Source: Gigaspora margarita
Lineage: Eukaryota > Glomeromycota > Glomeromycetes > Diversisporales > Gigasporaceae
Assembly: GCA_009809945.1 (NCBI GenBank)
Contig: WTPW01002095.1
Coordinates: 1-64,000, forward strand
Direction of reading: 5' to 3'
DNA length: 64,000 bases
Numbering within the stretch: the first letter of the stretch is position 1; each line of letters begins with the position of its first letter. Of this stretch, positions 34,153 to 46,590 are shown in pieces. A program made the translations under genes and the position numbers. The notes under the pieces were generated by a model. It saw nothing but the letters and a program-made list of their open reading frames with translations. It made no database searches and was not told the DNA's origin.

Positions 34153-35455
34153 CAGTATTGAACTATGACCTTTTATAATCTATATGACCTTTATGACTAG
34201 TCATAAGTTATTTGGTCATAAAAAGAGAATTATGACCTTATGACCTAAAATTAAAAAAATTAACCAATTAAAAAGCTAAATTCATAATATTATACTATAT
34301 ATAACATTTTACAAACAATTTTTCATATTTGTAATTTGCAGTATTATACCACCTTTAGTGCTCTAACAAAAAGATTTTCTTAAGCAATTTTACAATAGGG
34401 CCTCTAACTATTAACCTTAATATAGACCCTAACTCTAACATAAATAAGCTTTAAAAACTTTTGTTGGTGCTCTAATTGATTACATGCTGGTGAAAATCTG
34501 TTAGTGCTACTAGGTAGTACTAAGATAATTATTATATTTGCATAATTATACAATTTGCTTGCGAGTACCAACTGGTATAGAAAATAGTATATGTACTAAT
34601 CTAGATATTAAACCTAAGGGAAGTGCAGTAAATCACGTAATTTTCTGGAGGGGTCGCCCATCTATCACGTCCTATATATATATAGTATAAACAGCCAATA
34701 ATATTGAAGCAAAATCGATTATTAGTAATCGCAGATAGTTGCTACATAGTAAAGTCTAAATTCTACTATGTCAATTGATAATTATCGATTAAGTAAACTT
34801 GTTTGAAATACCAAAATACACTACTCTGAAATTTTTATTAAAATTAAAGAATTTTTTATTATTTAACTTTTAATTTTTACGTTCGTTGATATATTTTTTT
34901 AAAAAATTTTAATTTTCCCATCGAACGTAAAAATCAAAAGTCAATTAATAAAAAATTCTTTAATACTTATGAAAATTTTGTAGTAAGTGTATTTTGACCT
35001 TCTGAATAAGTTTACTTAAGCGATTTTAATCGATTTACTTAGTAAAATTTAGACATTACTATGTAGCGACTTTTGTCGATTGTGGGTAGCTTATTTTTAG
35101 GTCAAACCCGTTTTTGAGTTTTAGAAAATTTGATTGGTCAACAGTCCTATCACTAGGGGGGTCAGGACCTATGTAAACCCTAATTACGTAATTTACTGCA
35201 CTTCCCTAAATAATACATATAATTATTTAAGAATGGGTTGAGCCACAAACTAAAGCAATTTATATTTAAAATATAGTAATTTTATATACTAGCTATATGA
35301 CTAGGTCATAATTGGTCATATGACTAATGGTCATATTAGTCATAAAAATAAGTCATAATTTATATAGCCAAAACCTATATGACTATCATTATATGACCAT
35401 TATGACTAGTGGTCATATAAAAAATATCATATGACCGTATTTTTGGCCAATACTG
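34153..35455. mobile_element. hAT-like non-autonomous element inside a hAT gene
   Basis: CAGTATTGAACTATGACC and inverted ..ccaatactg ends with 8-bp duplication caaattag (34145-34152) / aaaattag (35456-35463), one difference. Both subterminal zones repeat tatgac(c/t) and ggtcata. Removing it restores the transposase frame from ILENYCTNL into SMNRLKGMSKIR. A TAA-flanked MITE is nested at 34618-35206. Confidence 0.88.
34618..35206. mobile_element. PIF/Harbinger-type MITE, 589 bp
   Basis: GGGAAGTGCAGTAAAT and attTACTGCACTTCCC inverted ends with TAA duplication (34615-34617 and 35207-35209), as in Tourist-like MITEs. The interior from about 34700 to 35110 is the palindromic core of the CCGTAT TA-family (tagtaaagtctaaattctac..taagtaaacttgtttga), lacking that family's left end. 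Sister copy: 50021-51111. Confidence 0.85.
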
Positions 35456-35809
35456 AAAATTAGTGCAATAATTCTCTAAAATCTACTTTAATATTGAAAA
35501 GTTCCTTTTGCAGCCTGCTTGTATAGGATTAATTGAAAAAATTCTATAGGCTAACTTAGCTAAATGTAAAGGTTGGCTTCTAAAAGACCCCACCAAATTT
35601 TTGAAGTGTCTATACCTGAAACATAAAAAGGATCAAATAGTAATAATTGAGTATCAAATCGTTATATTTGTACAATTAGTTCTTCACCTTCTGATCAAGT
35701 GTGCCCAAGATTTTGCCAGAGCTTAAGAGATAAAAGAGCTGCTTTATGAAACCTGCTATCTTTTAGATCCTTTTCTAAAAAATTAAAATTTTTTAATTAA
35801 AAATTATAT

Positions 35810-36180
35810 ATTTACTAAAATAGAATAGTTTTATTATTATATATCTATTTTTATAATAATATGACAGGGTGAGAAATTTACTAATAAACTCTAAACTGAT
35901 CTACAAAGCAGATTTTACTATTTTGCAGGTTTCACTCTGTTCTATTATAATAAATATGTATATATAGTATAAAAATATAGTGATTTACAAAACTTGTTTG
36001 CTTAATATATACTGTAGTATGTAATTGTACTGTACCTTTATACTATAGATGAATGCAATACGCCAAAATATAAAGTAGATGTAAAAATTCTTCATATCGT
36101 CGATTAAAAATATAAATTGTGGAGGCTTTAATTGTATTTATTTCAGACAAGCGTTTAATAGCTATAGCTAACTTTGCTTC
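35810..36180. other. A+T-rich intragenic region of the hAT remains
   Basis: Lies between transposase fragments on the minus strand. Intron or decayed exon; no motif recognised. Confidence 0.35.
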
Positions 36181-38218
36181 CATCGGCAAATTTTATATAT
36201 AGATATATATCGATTACTAACCAGTAAGATATATATCGATGATCAACACCCTGCCAATTATTATCGATAGTGATAGTAATCGATATATATCTGGTTAATC
36301 GATATATATCTACTAGATATATATTGTTTAACCAGATATATATCAATAATCAACACTCCTGCTGATTATTATCAATAGTGATAGTAATTAATATATATCA
36401 TTATGATATCAATAATAATTATTATATTCACATAATTATGCTTGCAAGGTTTCACAATTTATTATAAATTTTATTTTTTTTATTTATTATTATTATATAC
36501 TATATTTTAAATTAAATAATCAATATTTGCAAGTTTTTGCAATTTAATATAAAAATTATTTATTTATTATTATTATATATTATATTATATTACATATTTT
36601 TATTATATATTATTATAAAAAAAAATGAAAAACCAAAAAAAAACCTCTGAAAAAAAATAAAAAAAAACAAAAACAAAAAAATAGTAATAATTTTTAACTA
36701 CTTTCACACTTCATTACATCTACTATTATATTCGCTCATATTCACTACTTCTTGCAAAGTGTCAGAGAAGTTAGAGTTGTTGTTCTTGTAAGTACCAAAA
36801 AAGTCAGATCGTTTTCTTGCAAAGTTTCGAAAAAAGTCAGGAATAAATAAAATAAAATTAAAAAAATAAGTAAAAAAAAAAGAAAACAAACAAAAAATAA
36901 AAATGTAAGCAAACTAAATAAAAAAAAACAAAGCCCCAAATCTCTATTTCTCTAAAGTAAGAGTTCGTTTCTTGCAATTCAAAAATCGTTGAAGGTTTTC
37001 ACAATGTGCTAGAATAATAAAAAAATAAAATTAAAGAAATAAATAAAAAGAAAACAAACAAAAAAAAAATGAAATGTAAGCAAACTGAATAAAAAAAAAA
37101 ATAAAATCCCAAAACTCCATTTCTCTGATGTAGAGTTCGTGATAAAAATTGCTAAAATCAAGTTGTATATATTTTTGCAAAGTGGCGGAAAAGTCTGGGT
37201 TTGCTTGCAAAGTGTCGAAAAACCTATGTTATTTTCCTCACATTGGCAGAATATTAAAAAAAAAATAAAAAAAAATAAAAACAAAAACTAACAATAATAT
37301 CAAACGAAAAAATAAATGAAGCACTAACTAAATCTTTATTTCTTTAAAGAGGCGTTCTTGAAAATTTACAAATTGCTAGAGAAAGCAATTGTGTGTACTT
37401 GCAAAGTTTCGAAAGGCTGAGTTGGCTTGCGCATAGTTTCGAAAGGTCGTTAGATTTCCAAAAGTTAGGGTTGGTATTTGTTGTAAAAATAAAATAAAAT
37501 AATTAAATAATAATAAATAAAAAAATGAAAAACAAAACAAAACTAAACGAAATGAAACGAACCAAAAAAATATCAAAATGAAAACGAAACCGAAAAACAA
37601 TATAAAATTGATAGAAAATCTAAATTATAAGCAAAAAAAAATAAACAAAGATCTAATCTAATCTTGTACCATGATCATCGAAACATTTCAAAAATATTAG
37701 TCAAACACATTCTTGGTATGATCTAGGGTACAGATCTACTGATCTAGCTTGATTTTCTATTTTTAAAATATTTTGAAACAATTAGAAATATTAAAAAAAA
37801 AAAAAAANNNNNNNNNNNNNNNNNNNNNNNNNNNNNNNNNNNNNNNNNNNNNNNNNNNNNNNNNNNNNNNNNNNNNNNNNNNNNNNNNNNNNNNNNNNNN
37901 NNNNNNNNNNNNNNNNNNNNNNNNNNNNNNNNNNNNNNNNNNNNNNNNNNNNNNNNNNNNNNNNNNNNTTTTACTTTTTTTTTTTTTTTTTACCTGGTGA
38001 TGGTTAAAACATTATGTAATCGTTAAAGATCTATTAATCATTATATATTATTTCAAATAATTCCGAATAATTGATTTATAGATATATAACGATTTAATAT
38101 AGAAATGATATATATCGATTTTTATCCAATTAATCAATATATAATGATATTTTATAATCGATATAAAATGATTAAGTGTTATATATCAATCAATATCTAT
38201 ATATAAAATTTGCGGATG
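36181..38218. mobile_element. Element with tatatcgat words and a T-rich core
   Basis: Left catcggcaaattttatatat and right inverted ..atatataaaatttgcggatg agree over about 26 bp. Subterminal zones (36200-36420 and 38030-38200) are arrays of atatatcgat/atcgatata. The centre (36420-37790) is a reverse-orientation T-rich core with gtttcttgcaaagtgtcg units. An assembly gap lies at 37808-37968. It interrupts the hAT pseudogene. The target duplication is not clear. Confidence 0.55.
37808..37968. other. Assembly gap (161 N)
   Basis: The gap sits between an A run and a T run that are complementary, that is, at the axis of an inverted repeat. The apparent frame through it is meaningless. Confidence 0.95.
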
Positions 38219-38889
38219 TTATTGTACTTAGAAAGTAACTAAAATAATTATTAATATATAATAATTATAAAAATATTTAATAATTTATATTTACCCAATC
38301 AAATACGGGCTGTGCATAAAGCATTGAGTCTGTTGAAAAATATAAAGACCTCCAACGAGTTTTTATCTAGGTTTTTAGCCCACTATCTTTAATTTTTATG
38401 TCCATAAATCCTTTAGTAAACAATAAATGACTTGAATAAGAAGTATTAAAAAAATGATTGATCTTTCCACAATCAGTAATTAATTTTTTTAATTGGTCTA
38501 ATTTAACCAAATTAGCAGCAATAAGGTTAATTGCATGAGCTGCACATTGGATATTCCAAATATGCGGATACATTTCTTGTGTTTTTTGACATGCTTACAA
38601 TTCAAAGCTGTATTGGTGACAACAGCTACAAACTCATCTGAGCCAAGTTTTTTAATAACTATTGAAATTTCATTTGCTAAAAATTCATCCATCTGAGAAT
38701 ATAAAGAATAATCTTTTAAACTGACTAAATATTCTTTTTGTGTATCTGTTGTAATGATATAATAATAAAATGATTCCATTGTTGGTGATGTCCAGCTATC
38801 TAAAGCTTTATTAAATAATAATATATAAATTAATATATTTAAATTAATAAATAATTTAATATGTATCTGCATGTTACTTTGATCATTCA

Positions 38890-39355
38890 CATTATTTTAT
38901 ATACATGGATGCATAATTTTTAGTATATATATATATTAGTTTAGATATATAGTACTTTGATCTTCACTCAAATTGAATTATATTTTATATTAATTAAAAA
39001 ACAGTTTTAATAATATATAACATTATATATTACCCGTCTTTTACAAAAAAACAAAAATTAATCAAATAATACCTCTAGGAATATACAAAGAAGGGATACG
39101 ATACAAAAGGGGTATGCCAAAAAAAAGTATTGATTGTGTGAATTATTAATATAATACGATTATTAATTCGAATCATTAATATAAACTATCATTAATTTAT
39201 CATAGTATCTGAACACTTTTCATAAATATTAGAATCTATATTTAAAAGAAATACTTTTTTAAAGGGTACTATATGTGATACTATATAGTAGTAGTATCAA
39301 ATATAAAAAAAAAAATACTAACCTAGGGTTAAATGAACAGTATTATCAATATTTT
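38890..39355. other. A+T-rich intragenic stretch
   Basis: Separates two exon remnants of the minus-strand hAT gene. It has no recognisable coding frame and may contain an intron or worn insertion. Confidence 0.4.
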
Positions 39356-40008
39356 TATTAATAGTACAATTTATTCATGCTATTTCCTCATCTAGTAATT
39401 AGCCTGATAAAGTTGCTTTCGATAGTGAATTGTATGCAGGTAAAAACTCTTTAAACATATTTTTAATAAATAGATTTTTGATAATTTTGAAAGGAACTCT
39501 AGCTATCACCAAAGCTTTAATTATTTTTTGATCAAGTCGATTAATTGTAGCTTTTGGTAATAGGTGATTAGATAAAAAATAGGATTTTATTGCTGTTTGA
39601 TTTGGTAAGGCTTTTTTTTCATATATAATTAGAATTTCTTTTTGCTACTTTTTCACACTAATATCATGATATATTTTCGAGACAATTAGGGCATTCATTT
39701 GCTAAATGCACTTCTAATTTTGCTGGTTTTCCTCTTGCCCAAATTTTTTTAAGAATACCATAGTAGTAAGTAGTTTCATAATGCCTGTGACTTTTTTCTC
39801 CTCCCCTAAGATAATAATCCCATATCTTAGCAAACTGTCTAGATTTTTTTTTGGTTGATGATTGTTGATTAGAACTATTAGTTGCATGTTCTTCTTCTGA
39901 TTCTGAACTATTTTTAGTTATGTCTACCAAATCTACATTTTTTTTTCTTGAATTTTCTTTATTTGTCTCTATAACTAAAAATTTAATACCACTATTGAAA
40001 ATGAACAT

Positions 40009-40987
40009 ATATATAAATATAAATTATATATATACGTAAACTGTCAGGTTCTCATATAAAGATGTTTAAGGAATACTATATTAGTACGATATATTAGAAT
40101 TGCCGTGTTATAAATTTTATATGTATATTATACACAAGATAAAAGGATCAAGAATTACATTTAGATTCAAGGTGACTCTTCAAAACAAGTATTTCTTAAA
40201 TTACTTGCTATATAAGCAAACTTTGATCTAATATAAGTATTCTCTAAATTATTCGATATTTGATTCTTTAAAGCAATTAAGCATATTATAATTTACTGTT
40301 CAAAGGTTTTTAATAAAAAATACATTTGTGCATTAAATCATATAATTAATATTACATAAACTATTGTATAAACTTTTATTTTACTAAAATATGTTAAAAA
40401 AAATAGTACATTACATCACAGAATTTTTTTTAACCATGTACAAAATTTGGTCTTAGTCATAATAGAAAATTATTGGCCCTGATATGATAACTACATGATA
40501 AGTATTTAGATTTTTAATTTGGCAATATTTCAAATTTTAATTCTGGTTAATTAGAAGATAGAGCATAATACAAAAATTGAGCGAAAAGCCTAAAAACTAC
40601 TTATTGCGACTATCAAAAAAAATTTTTTGTAAAATTTGGTTATGTTATATTACTATTTAATAACTTAAAATTGAAGAGAGATTAGTAATTCTCACTCATC
40701 GATACTAATTTTATACAGATATTTGAGTTCAAACCAGATTTGACCAGGCTTTTTAAAACTAGTTCAAAATTGGCCCAAACCTGTTCAATTATTATATAAC
40801 AAAATCTAATACTAATTTTGCTTAAATTGAGCATTTGATTTTAACTATGATGCTATAAAAAGTTTTAAATTATCAGACTTGGGTTACTAATACTAATTCA
40901 GATCAAATTTTAAGAACTAGTTCAGAACCAGAATAAACTGGGCTTCTAATATAGCATTCATTGTTATATATAATATATGGCATTTTA
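40009..40987. other. A+T-rich spacer
   Basis: 40730-40945 has scattered gttcaaa(a)c, ccaga and ctagttca words in both orientations. No boundary supported. Confidence 0.4.
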
Positions 40988-40995
40988 CTTATTAA

Positions 40996-41280
40996 GGGGT
41001 CATCTAAAGTGAAGACAAATCATGTAATCAACTGCCAATCAAATTATAGAATTTTGATAATCTTTGGTAAAGCAAAAATAAAAGAGAAGCGAAAACCTTG
41101 AAAATACAAAAAATGGTAATCTAAACCTACCTCAATGTGTTAATCAAAAATGTCAAGAAAGCAATTTTGCTTATATATATTTATTTAAAACCTAATCTAA
41201 CTCTAATATAGGATGATTCTAACTCTAAAGTTAATTGAAAAAATTATTAAATATGAGTTGTCTCCACTTTAGACATCCCT
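40996..41280. mobile_element. hAT-like MITE (catctaaag ends), copy 1
   Basis: GGGGTCATCTAAAGTG and inverted ..cactttagacatccct, with exact 8-bp duplication cttattaa at 40988-40995 and 41281-41288. The interior shares aagcaattttgcttatata and acctaatctaactcta with the inverted sister at 61316-61590. Confidence 0.85.
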
Positions 41281-41288
41281 CTTATTAA

Positions 41289-41585
41289 GCATATATAATA
41301 TATATACAGCACTTATAAGATTTATATAACAAACAGCACTTATACGATATAGCACTTATATGATATATAGCACATATAGCATCACTATGGCATATGGTAC
41401 TAATATGGCATACAGTATATAGTGCCTATATGGCATACGGTACCCAATGCATCATTTTACACCCAATACAGTATATGGTACCTAATATGGCATATGCCAT
41501 ATTTATTTATACGACAAATATGCCTTATTGCCATCATATTTTTAGTAAGGTAGCTACCTTTATATTTTTAAATGGTTGTATCTTT
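41289..41585. repeat. atatggcata minisatellite
   Basis: About ten degenerate copies of catatggcata, ggtacc(t)aat and tatagcac words between 41340 and 41510. The plus-strand frame here is a repeat translation. Confidence 0.6.
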
Positions 41586-41589
41586 AGTC

Positions 41590-43500
41590 AATAGCATCAG
41601 CAAAATAAATATATGAAATCTTTCGAAAGAAATTGCATACCAAAATCTTTCAAAAGAATTGTGATTGACGTGAAATCTTTCGAAAGAATCACAATCTTTC
41701 GAAAGATTTTGGCATGCATTTCTTTCGAAATATTTCGAAATAAATTTTGAAATATTTTGAAATATATTGCGAAATATTGCAAAATAGGGCAAATAAAAAC
41801 AATGCAACCCTGTACCTAATTATCCCCTTTCTGGGATCACAAGAGGTAATATTTTATATATTATTACAATAAACAATATACATATTTATATAATCATAGT
41901 TTTGCAACATTTTCAAATGGTTTCACATGTTTTAGCAATTCAATATAAAATTATATATTTTTTATTTATTATTATACATTATATTTTAATTTTATTTTAA
42001 ATTAAATATACATTTTTATTCAATATTATATTTTTATTATATATTATTATACAAAAAAAAAGAAAAAAACAACAAAAAAAATAAACCCAAAAAAAAGGAA
42101 AAAACGAAAATGAAAACATATTTTAAAATACTTTTGCACTTCATCGCATATAATTTCAAAAAAACTAGTCCTATATGCTTATTTTTGCTCACCCCGCAGT
42201 TAGCTATTATTTCACATTTTTGTTTTAACTATCGTTTTGCTTCAGTTATTTCTTTTGTTTTTTCTATCGTTTTCGTTTCGCTCTTTTTTAAATACTTCCT
42301 AAAAATATGTAGAAGTAAAAAAATAAAAAATAAAAAAAAACAAAAAATATAAGCAAACTGAATAAAAAAAATAAAAACGAAAAAAAATGAACCCAAAAAA
42401 ATGAAAAAAACTGAAAACAAAAACGTATTTTAAAATACTTTCGCTCTTCGTCGCATATAATTTTATAAAAAACTAGCCCTACACGCTTATTTTTGCTCAC
42501 CTCGCAGTTAGCTATTATTTCGCTTCTTTGCTTTAACTATCGTTTTGTTTTAGCTATTTCTTTTGTTTTGGCTATCATCTTCATTTCGCTCTTTTTTAAA
42601 TACTTCCTAAAAATAGTAGAGAAGTGAAAAAATAAAAAAATACAAATAAAAAAACAAAAAATATAACAAACTGAATAAAAAAAAAAGGAAGCCCCAAATC
42701 TCTATTTTTCATGTTCGCCAAATACCAAAATAGTCTGAGTTGGTTTTCTTGAAAGTGCTAGGAAGTAAGGATTGTGTTCTTGCAAAGTGCTGGAATAAAT
42801 CAAATTAATAAAAAAAATTTTAAAAAAAAAACAAAAACAAAAAAGTGCCAAATGAAAAAAAATATAGCAATACCTTGGAAGACTTGCGCTCAACTAAAAC
42901 TATTTCTTTAAAAAAACATTCTTGGCAATTTAGAAATTGCGAAGTAATAGTTGTGTTCTTGCAAAATGTCATCTGAGTTGGCTTGAAAAGTCAAATCTGC
43001 GTTCTTGCAAAGTTGCAAAAAGTTGTAGGTTTTCTTGCAAATTACCAGAGAAGTTAGGTTGGTATTTTTGTAAAGTGCTGAAATAAAAAGAAAAAAAATT
43101 AAAAAATAGATAAAAAAAAAAGAAAAAAAATAAAGCAAAGAGAAAAAACAAAATGAACAAAAAAAACAAAACAAAACAAACGAAAAAAAAAACAATGTAA
43201 AAATTGAAGATCTATAAACAGATCAATCTGATCTTGTAATACAGAGTTTGTAGATTATATTCGAACATTATCGAAACATTTGAACAATGTGCTCTTGGTG
43301 CCAGCATGATCCAGATTGCAGATCTACTGATCCAGCTTGGTTTCACATATCTAACATAGTTTCGAAAAATATTTTGAAATATTTCGAATACTAAAATATT
43401 TCGAAATATATTGCAAAATATTTCAAAATTAATTGCATTAGCAAAATTTTTTGAAAGATATTGCAGGCCCGCAAGATCTTTCGAAATATTTCGGTACTAT
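41590..43500 (-). repeat. T-rich core repeat, copy 4, with cgaaag words
   Basis: Ends carry arrays of ctttcgaaag and gaaatatttcg (41615-41790 and 43340-43495). The centre (41840-43400) is the reverse-complement T-rich core with ttcttgcaaagt units, including two copies of a ~450-bp A-rich section near 42060 and 42370. It ends against hAT remains at 43540. Exact ends are unknown. Confidence 0.5.
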
Positions 43501-45336
43501 AAATTTGGTGATGAGGTATTAATTCTAGTTTAATATGAGAATCGAGAATAGTAGCTATAAATGCCACTTTGTCATAAATTTCATTAGCATATTTTTATAT
43601 TTTTTTGAGCATTTGAGTTGCAGCTATTTTGAGAAATTATGGACTTTCTGAATTTTGAATGCACAATAAAATATTTTTGACAATATCATCGATTAGTAGA
43701 ATTGAAATACCTAAGTCATATACATACTACTAGAAAGAACATTAGTGGTTTCATAAAATAAATGGCTTAAGAAACTGCTTTGCAACTTGAAAATTGTTTT
43801 TTTTGTGAGGTGAGTTTAAATTTCTCTAGTTTTTTATTGCGTCTAATTATAGCTAAAATTGTTGTAAGCATAGTTATATAAGTTGAAAGCATAAGATAAG
43901 TACTGTTCTAACGGGTCGAAATATCCTGTAGAATTTTATGAGTTGCTTCACCTTTACTAACTAATTGCCCAAGTTTTTTAAAATTCTGAGTTAGAAATGA
44001 TAATAATGAAATGACATTAACAAAATTACATATTTTTTAAATTGATGATTTAATAGGTGATAACCATTTGTAACAATAAAATTCAAGACATGTGCCAAGC
44101 AATGATGAAATTAAAAGTAAAAATTATAATTTTGTAAAACCAAATTATTCTTTAATAATCATATTGCCTAAATCATATTAAAGTTTCTATTGGTAGTAGT
44201 ACAAAGAATCTTGTCAGTAATATTAAATGCCGCAAAAACAAAGTACAATTTAGTAACAATTTTGTTACCTATATGTAAATGAGAGTGTATACAAATATCA
44301 AGCAATATTTCTTGAGGCTTTAGTCACTATTTATCCAATGTGCTGTGATACAAATAAAAGGCACATTAGCACGAGAGGTTCAAATGTCTAATGTAATAGA
44401 AATTTTACTAGAAATTTGTTTAAAAAGAAATTAAATATCTTTTTGTATTATGGCAAAGACCTTTTAAACAATAAACTTAATAATATCATATGAAGGCAAT
44501 TCTAAAGAGCACCAGAATGTAGTTGAGATTTTCTGGGTCATTTAAAAACTCAGCCTCTGATCACCTTCTGATTAAAATCAGACAAATACCCTTCTTAGTT
44601 ACACAGATCATATATATACAACCCCTTTTTTTATTTTTTTTTTGTGCCATCAAAACTTTACTGCTTCTTTTGTTACTGAAGTCATCATTTACTGGAGCTT
44701 CTTTGCATCGCTAACGTTGTTGTCGTTTACTGGTACCTTTTTTTATTGCTAGTACTATTGTCATTTACTAGTGTCTCTTTTTGTTATGCTAGTGCCTCTT
44801 TTCATATACTTCTTTGGCCCTAGTGTAAATTCAGAAATAAAACCTACAAAAAAAAAGATTAGTTCAAGTCGAGAAAAAAATAAAGAAGATATATAAGAAA
44901 AATTACTTGTCTTTTTAAACTCAGCTTTTGCTTTATTGTTTAATCTATATTTCATCATACTAATTTATTTATGTATTTGTTATACAGGTTAGATCACAGG
45001 ATTAGTATAAGAGGCACTTGTGCGGTTTAGAGTTAGAGTTAGGGAAGTGAAAAATTAGATGATTTTTTAGGGGGAGAGAGGTAAAAAAAGTTGAAATTAT
45101 ATATAAAAACCTGACTATATATATATTAAAGAAGAGGGAAAGGAGTAGGCCTCTAAAAAATAATCAGATGATTAATGACACAGCCCTTAGGATTAGTATA
45201 GTATTAGTATAATTTTATTAGTATAGAAATGATTTATATAAATAATTATATAAATAAAATAAAAAATAATTTAAATAAAATAATTTAAACCAAATTAGAA
45301 GAAAAAATAAATAATAAATAAAGCTTATCGTATTTC

Positions 45337-45932
45337 TTAATTTGTTATGCAGGCAAATTTGCCTGCATAAACTTTCTAAGTAAAAAATATAATATTAGTT
45401 CTGTTTTATCAACTTTATTATAAAAATTTTTTAAAATTATTAAAAAACTTTAGTGTAATAAAAGTTTTAAGTTTTTGTTTTGAAACTTTTACTATAGAAT
45501 TTTTTCTTTAGGTTTTCTCAAATTTTATATATCTCCATCTATAAAAAAATTTTTTACTTCTAATACAAGTCTTAATTTTTACAAGTAAATCACTTAAAGT
45601 GCAATAATAAAAGTTGTAATTCTTTATATAAACTACAATATTGTATTAGGAACTATATTTTTAAACCCAATATTTAAAGGATTCACCAAGATATTGTAAA
45701 TTATTTTTTTGGCTAAAAAATTTCTTTAAAATTCAATATTTTTAGCTTATAAGCAACATAAACTTTTTGTCTTATAATATAAAATTAAATAATTTAAAAA
45801 TATAATTCTTATTTTCAAATATTATTATACCAAATTTTATTTAAGTATTTTAAATAATTAAAAAAGTAGATCAGAGGTATATTTATAGTAATTATGCAGG
45901 CAAATTTGCCTGCAAACCTTTACAAACTAAGG
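45337..45932. mobile_element. AGGCAAATTTGCCT element, copy 2
   Basis: Reverse-orientation sister of 13000-13649. Each end carries gcaggcaaatttgcctgc; the interior shares acaagtaaatcacttaaa and ttttagcttataagca. It sits in the left arm of the 44512-47812 element; the right arm near 47130 shows the uninterrupted sequence. Confidence 0.65.
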
Positions 45933-46252
45933 GATAGCAATTCAAGAAAAACTGCTAAAAAGAGCTTTTAAAGTATTTTTTTTATTCGATTGAAATGAGT
46001 GCTTTTTTTTAACTGTTTCGCTCTAGTACACATATATAGGCTGCTTTAAGAAATCTTAACGGTCATGATTTCTCGCAGTGTATATACACTAATAATAAAA
46101 AAAAATAATTTGGAATAAATAATTAAAAATAAAATAAAAAATAAAAATGAATTAAAAATTAAAAAATTTAAACATTAAATAAATAAAAAAAAATTTAATT
46201 TAAAAAAAAAAGATAAAAAAAATAAAACAAATTAATAAATTAAAAAAGAGAG

Positions 46253-46590
46253 TTATCATTCATCGCCAGTGCGATGCATCGCCACCCTCTGATCGACCAA
46301 TCAGGATGCAGGATCAGGTATAACGTGAAATTGAAGCGAAACAACAATTTTTTAAAAAATCGCTTCTAACTTAAAATTTTGACTATGAAACTACAATTTT
46401 TTCTTAACAAAAAAAATTCCTTGCGAAATTTTGGGTTAGGAGGTCGTTTAACTATTGCATACAGCCAAACCCTAACCCTATTTTAACCTGGCTGCTATTT
46501 GTTTTGTTTTGATTAATATAAAATCAAAACAAACAAAATAATTGGTCGATCAGGGGGTAGCGATGCATCGCACTAGTGATAAAAGATAAT
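46253..46590. mobile_element. MULE-like MITE with gcgatgcatcgc ends
   Basis: Ends ttatcattcatcgccagtgcgatgcatcgc (in part) and the inverted ..gcgatgcatcgcactagtgataa. The interior is the reverse complement of the 31207-31540 family (aaaaaaaattccttgcgaaattt, aaccctaaccct). Nested in A+T-rich palindromic DNA. Confidence 0.7.

Larger units (their letters stand above)
33782..40008 (-). pseudogene. hAT transposase pseudogene broken by insertions
   Basis: Read from 40008 downwards. First a BED finger region (FAKIWDYYLRGGEKSHRHY, WARGKPAKLEVHLANECPNC; 39664-39880). Next a linker (LPNQTAIKSYFLSNHLLPKA, then ALVIARVPFKI; 39360-39640). Then the core (LDSWTSPTMESFYYYIITTD; WNIQCAAHAINLIA; 38340-38830) with a frameshift near 38570, and KTRWRSLYFSTDSML. 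The C-terminal part lies at 35470-35780 (LKLWQNLGHT; FDPFYVSGIDTSKIWW; FSILK-stop). The tail is at 33782-34147 (MNRLKGMSKIRSYY). The parts are separated by a hAT-like element (34153-35455) and a larger insertion (about 36181-38218). Multiple stops and shifts make it inactive. It belongs to a different subfamily from the gene at 21611-24419. Confidence 0.8.

Noticed and set aside
37773..38000. 75-residue frame through ambiguous bases
   Set aside because: It consists almost entirely of an assembly gap.
41794..41811. atgcaaccctg as a hAT right end
   Set aside because: The inverted left partner and a target duplication could not be found nearby.
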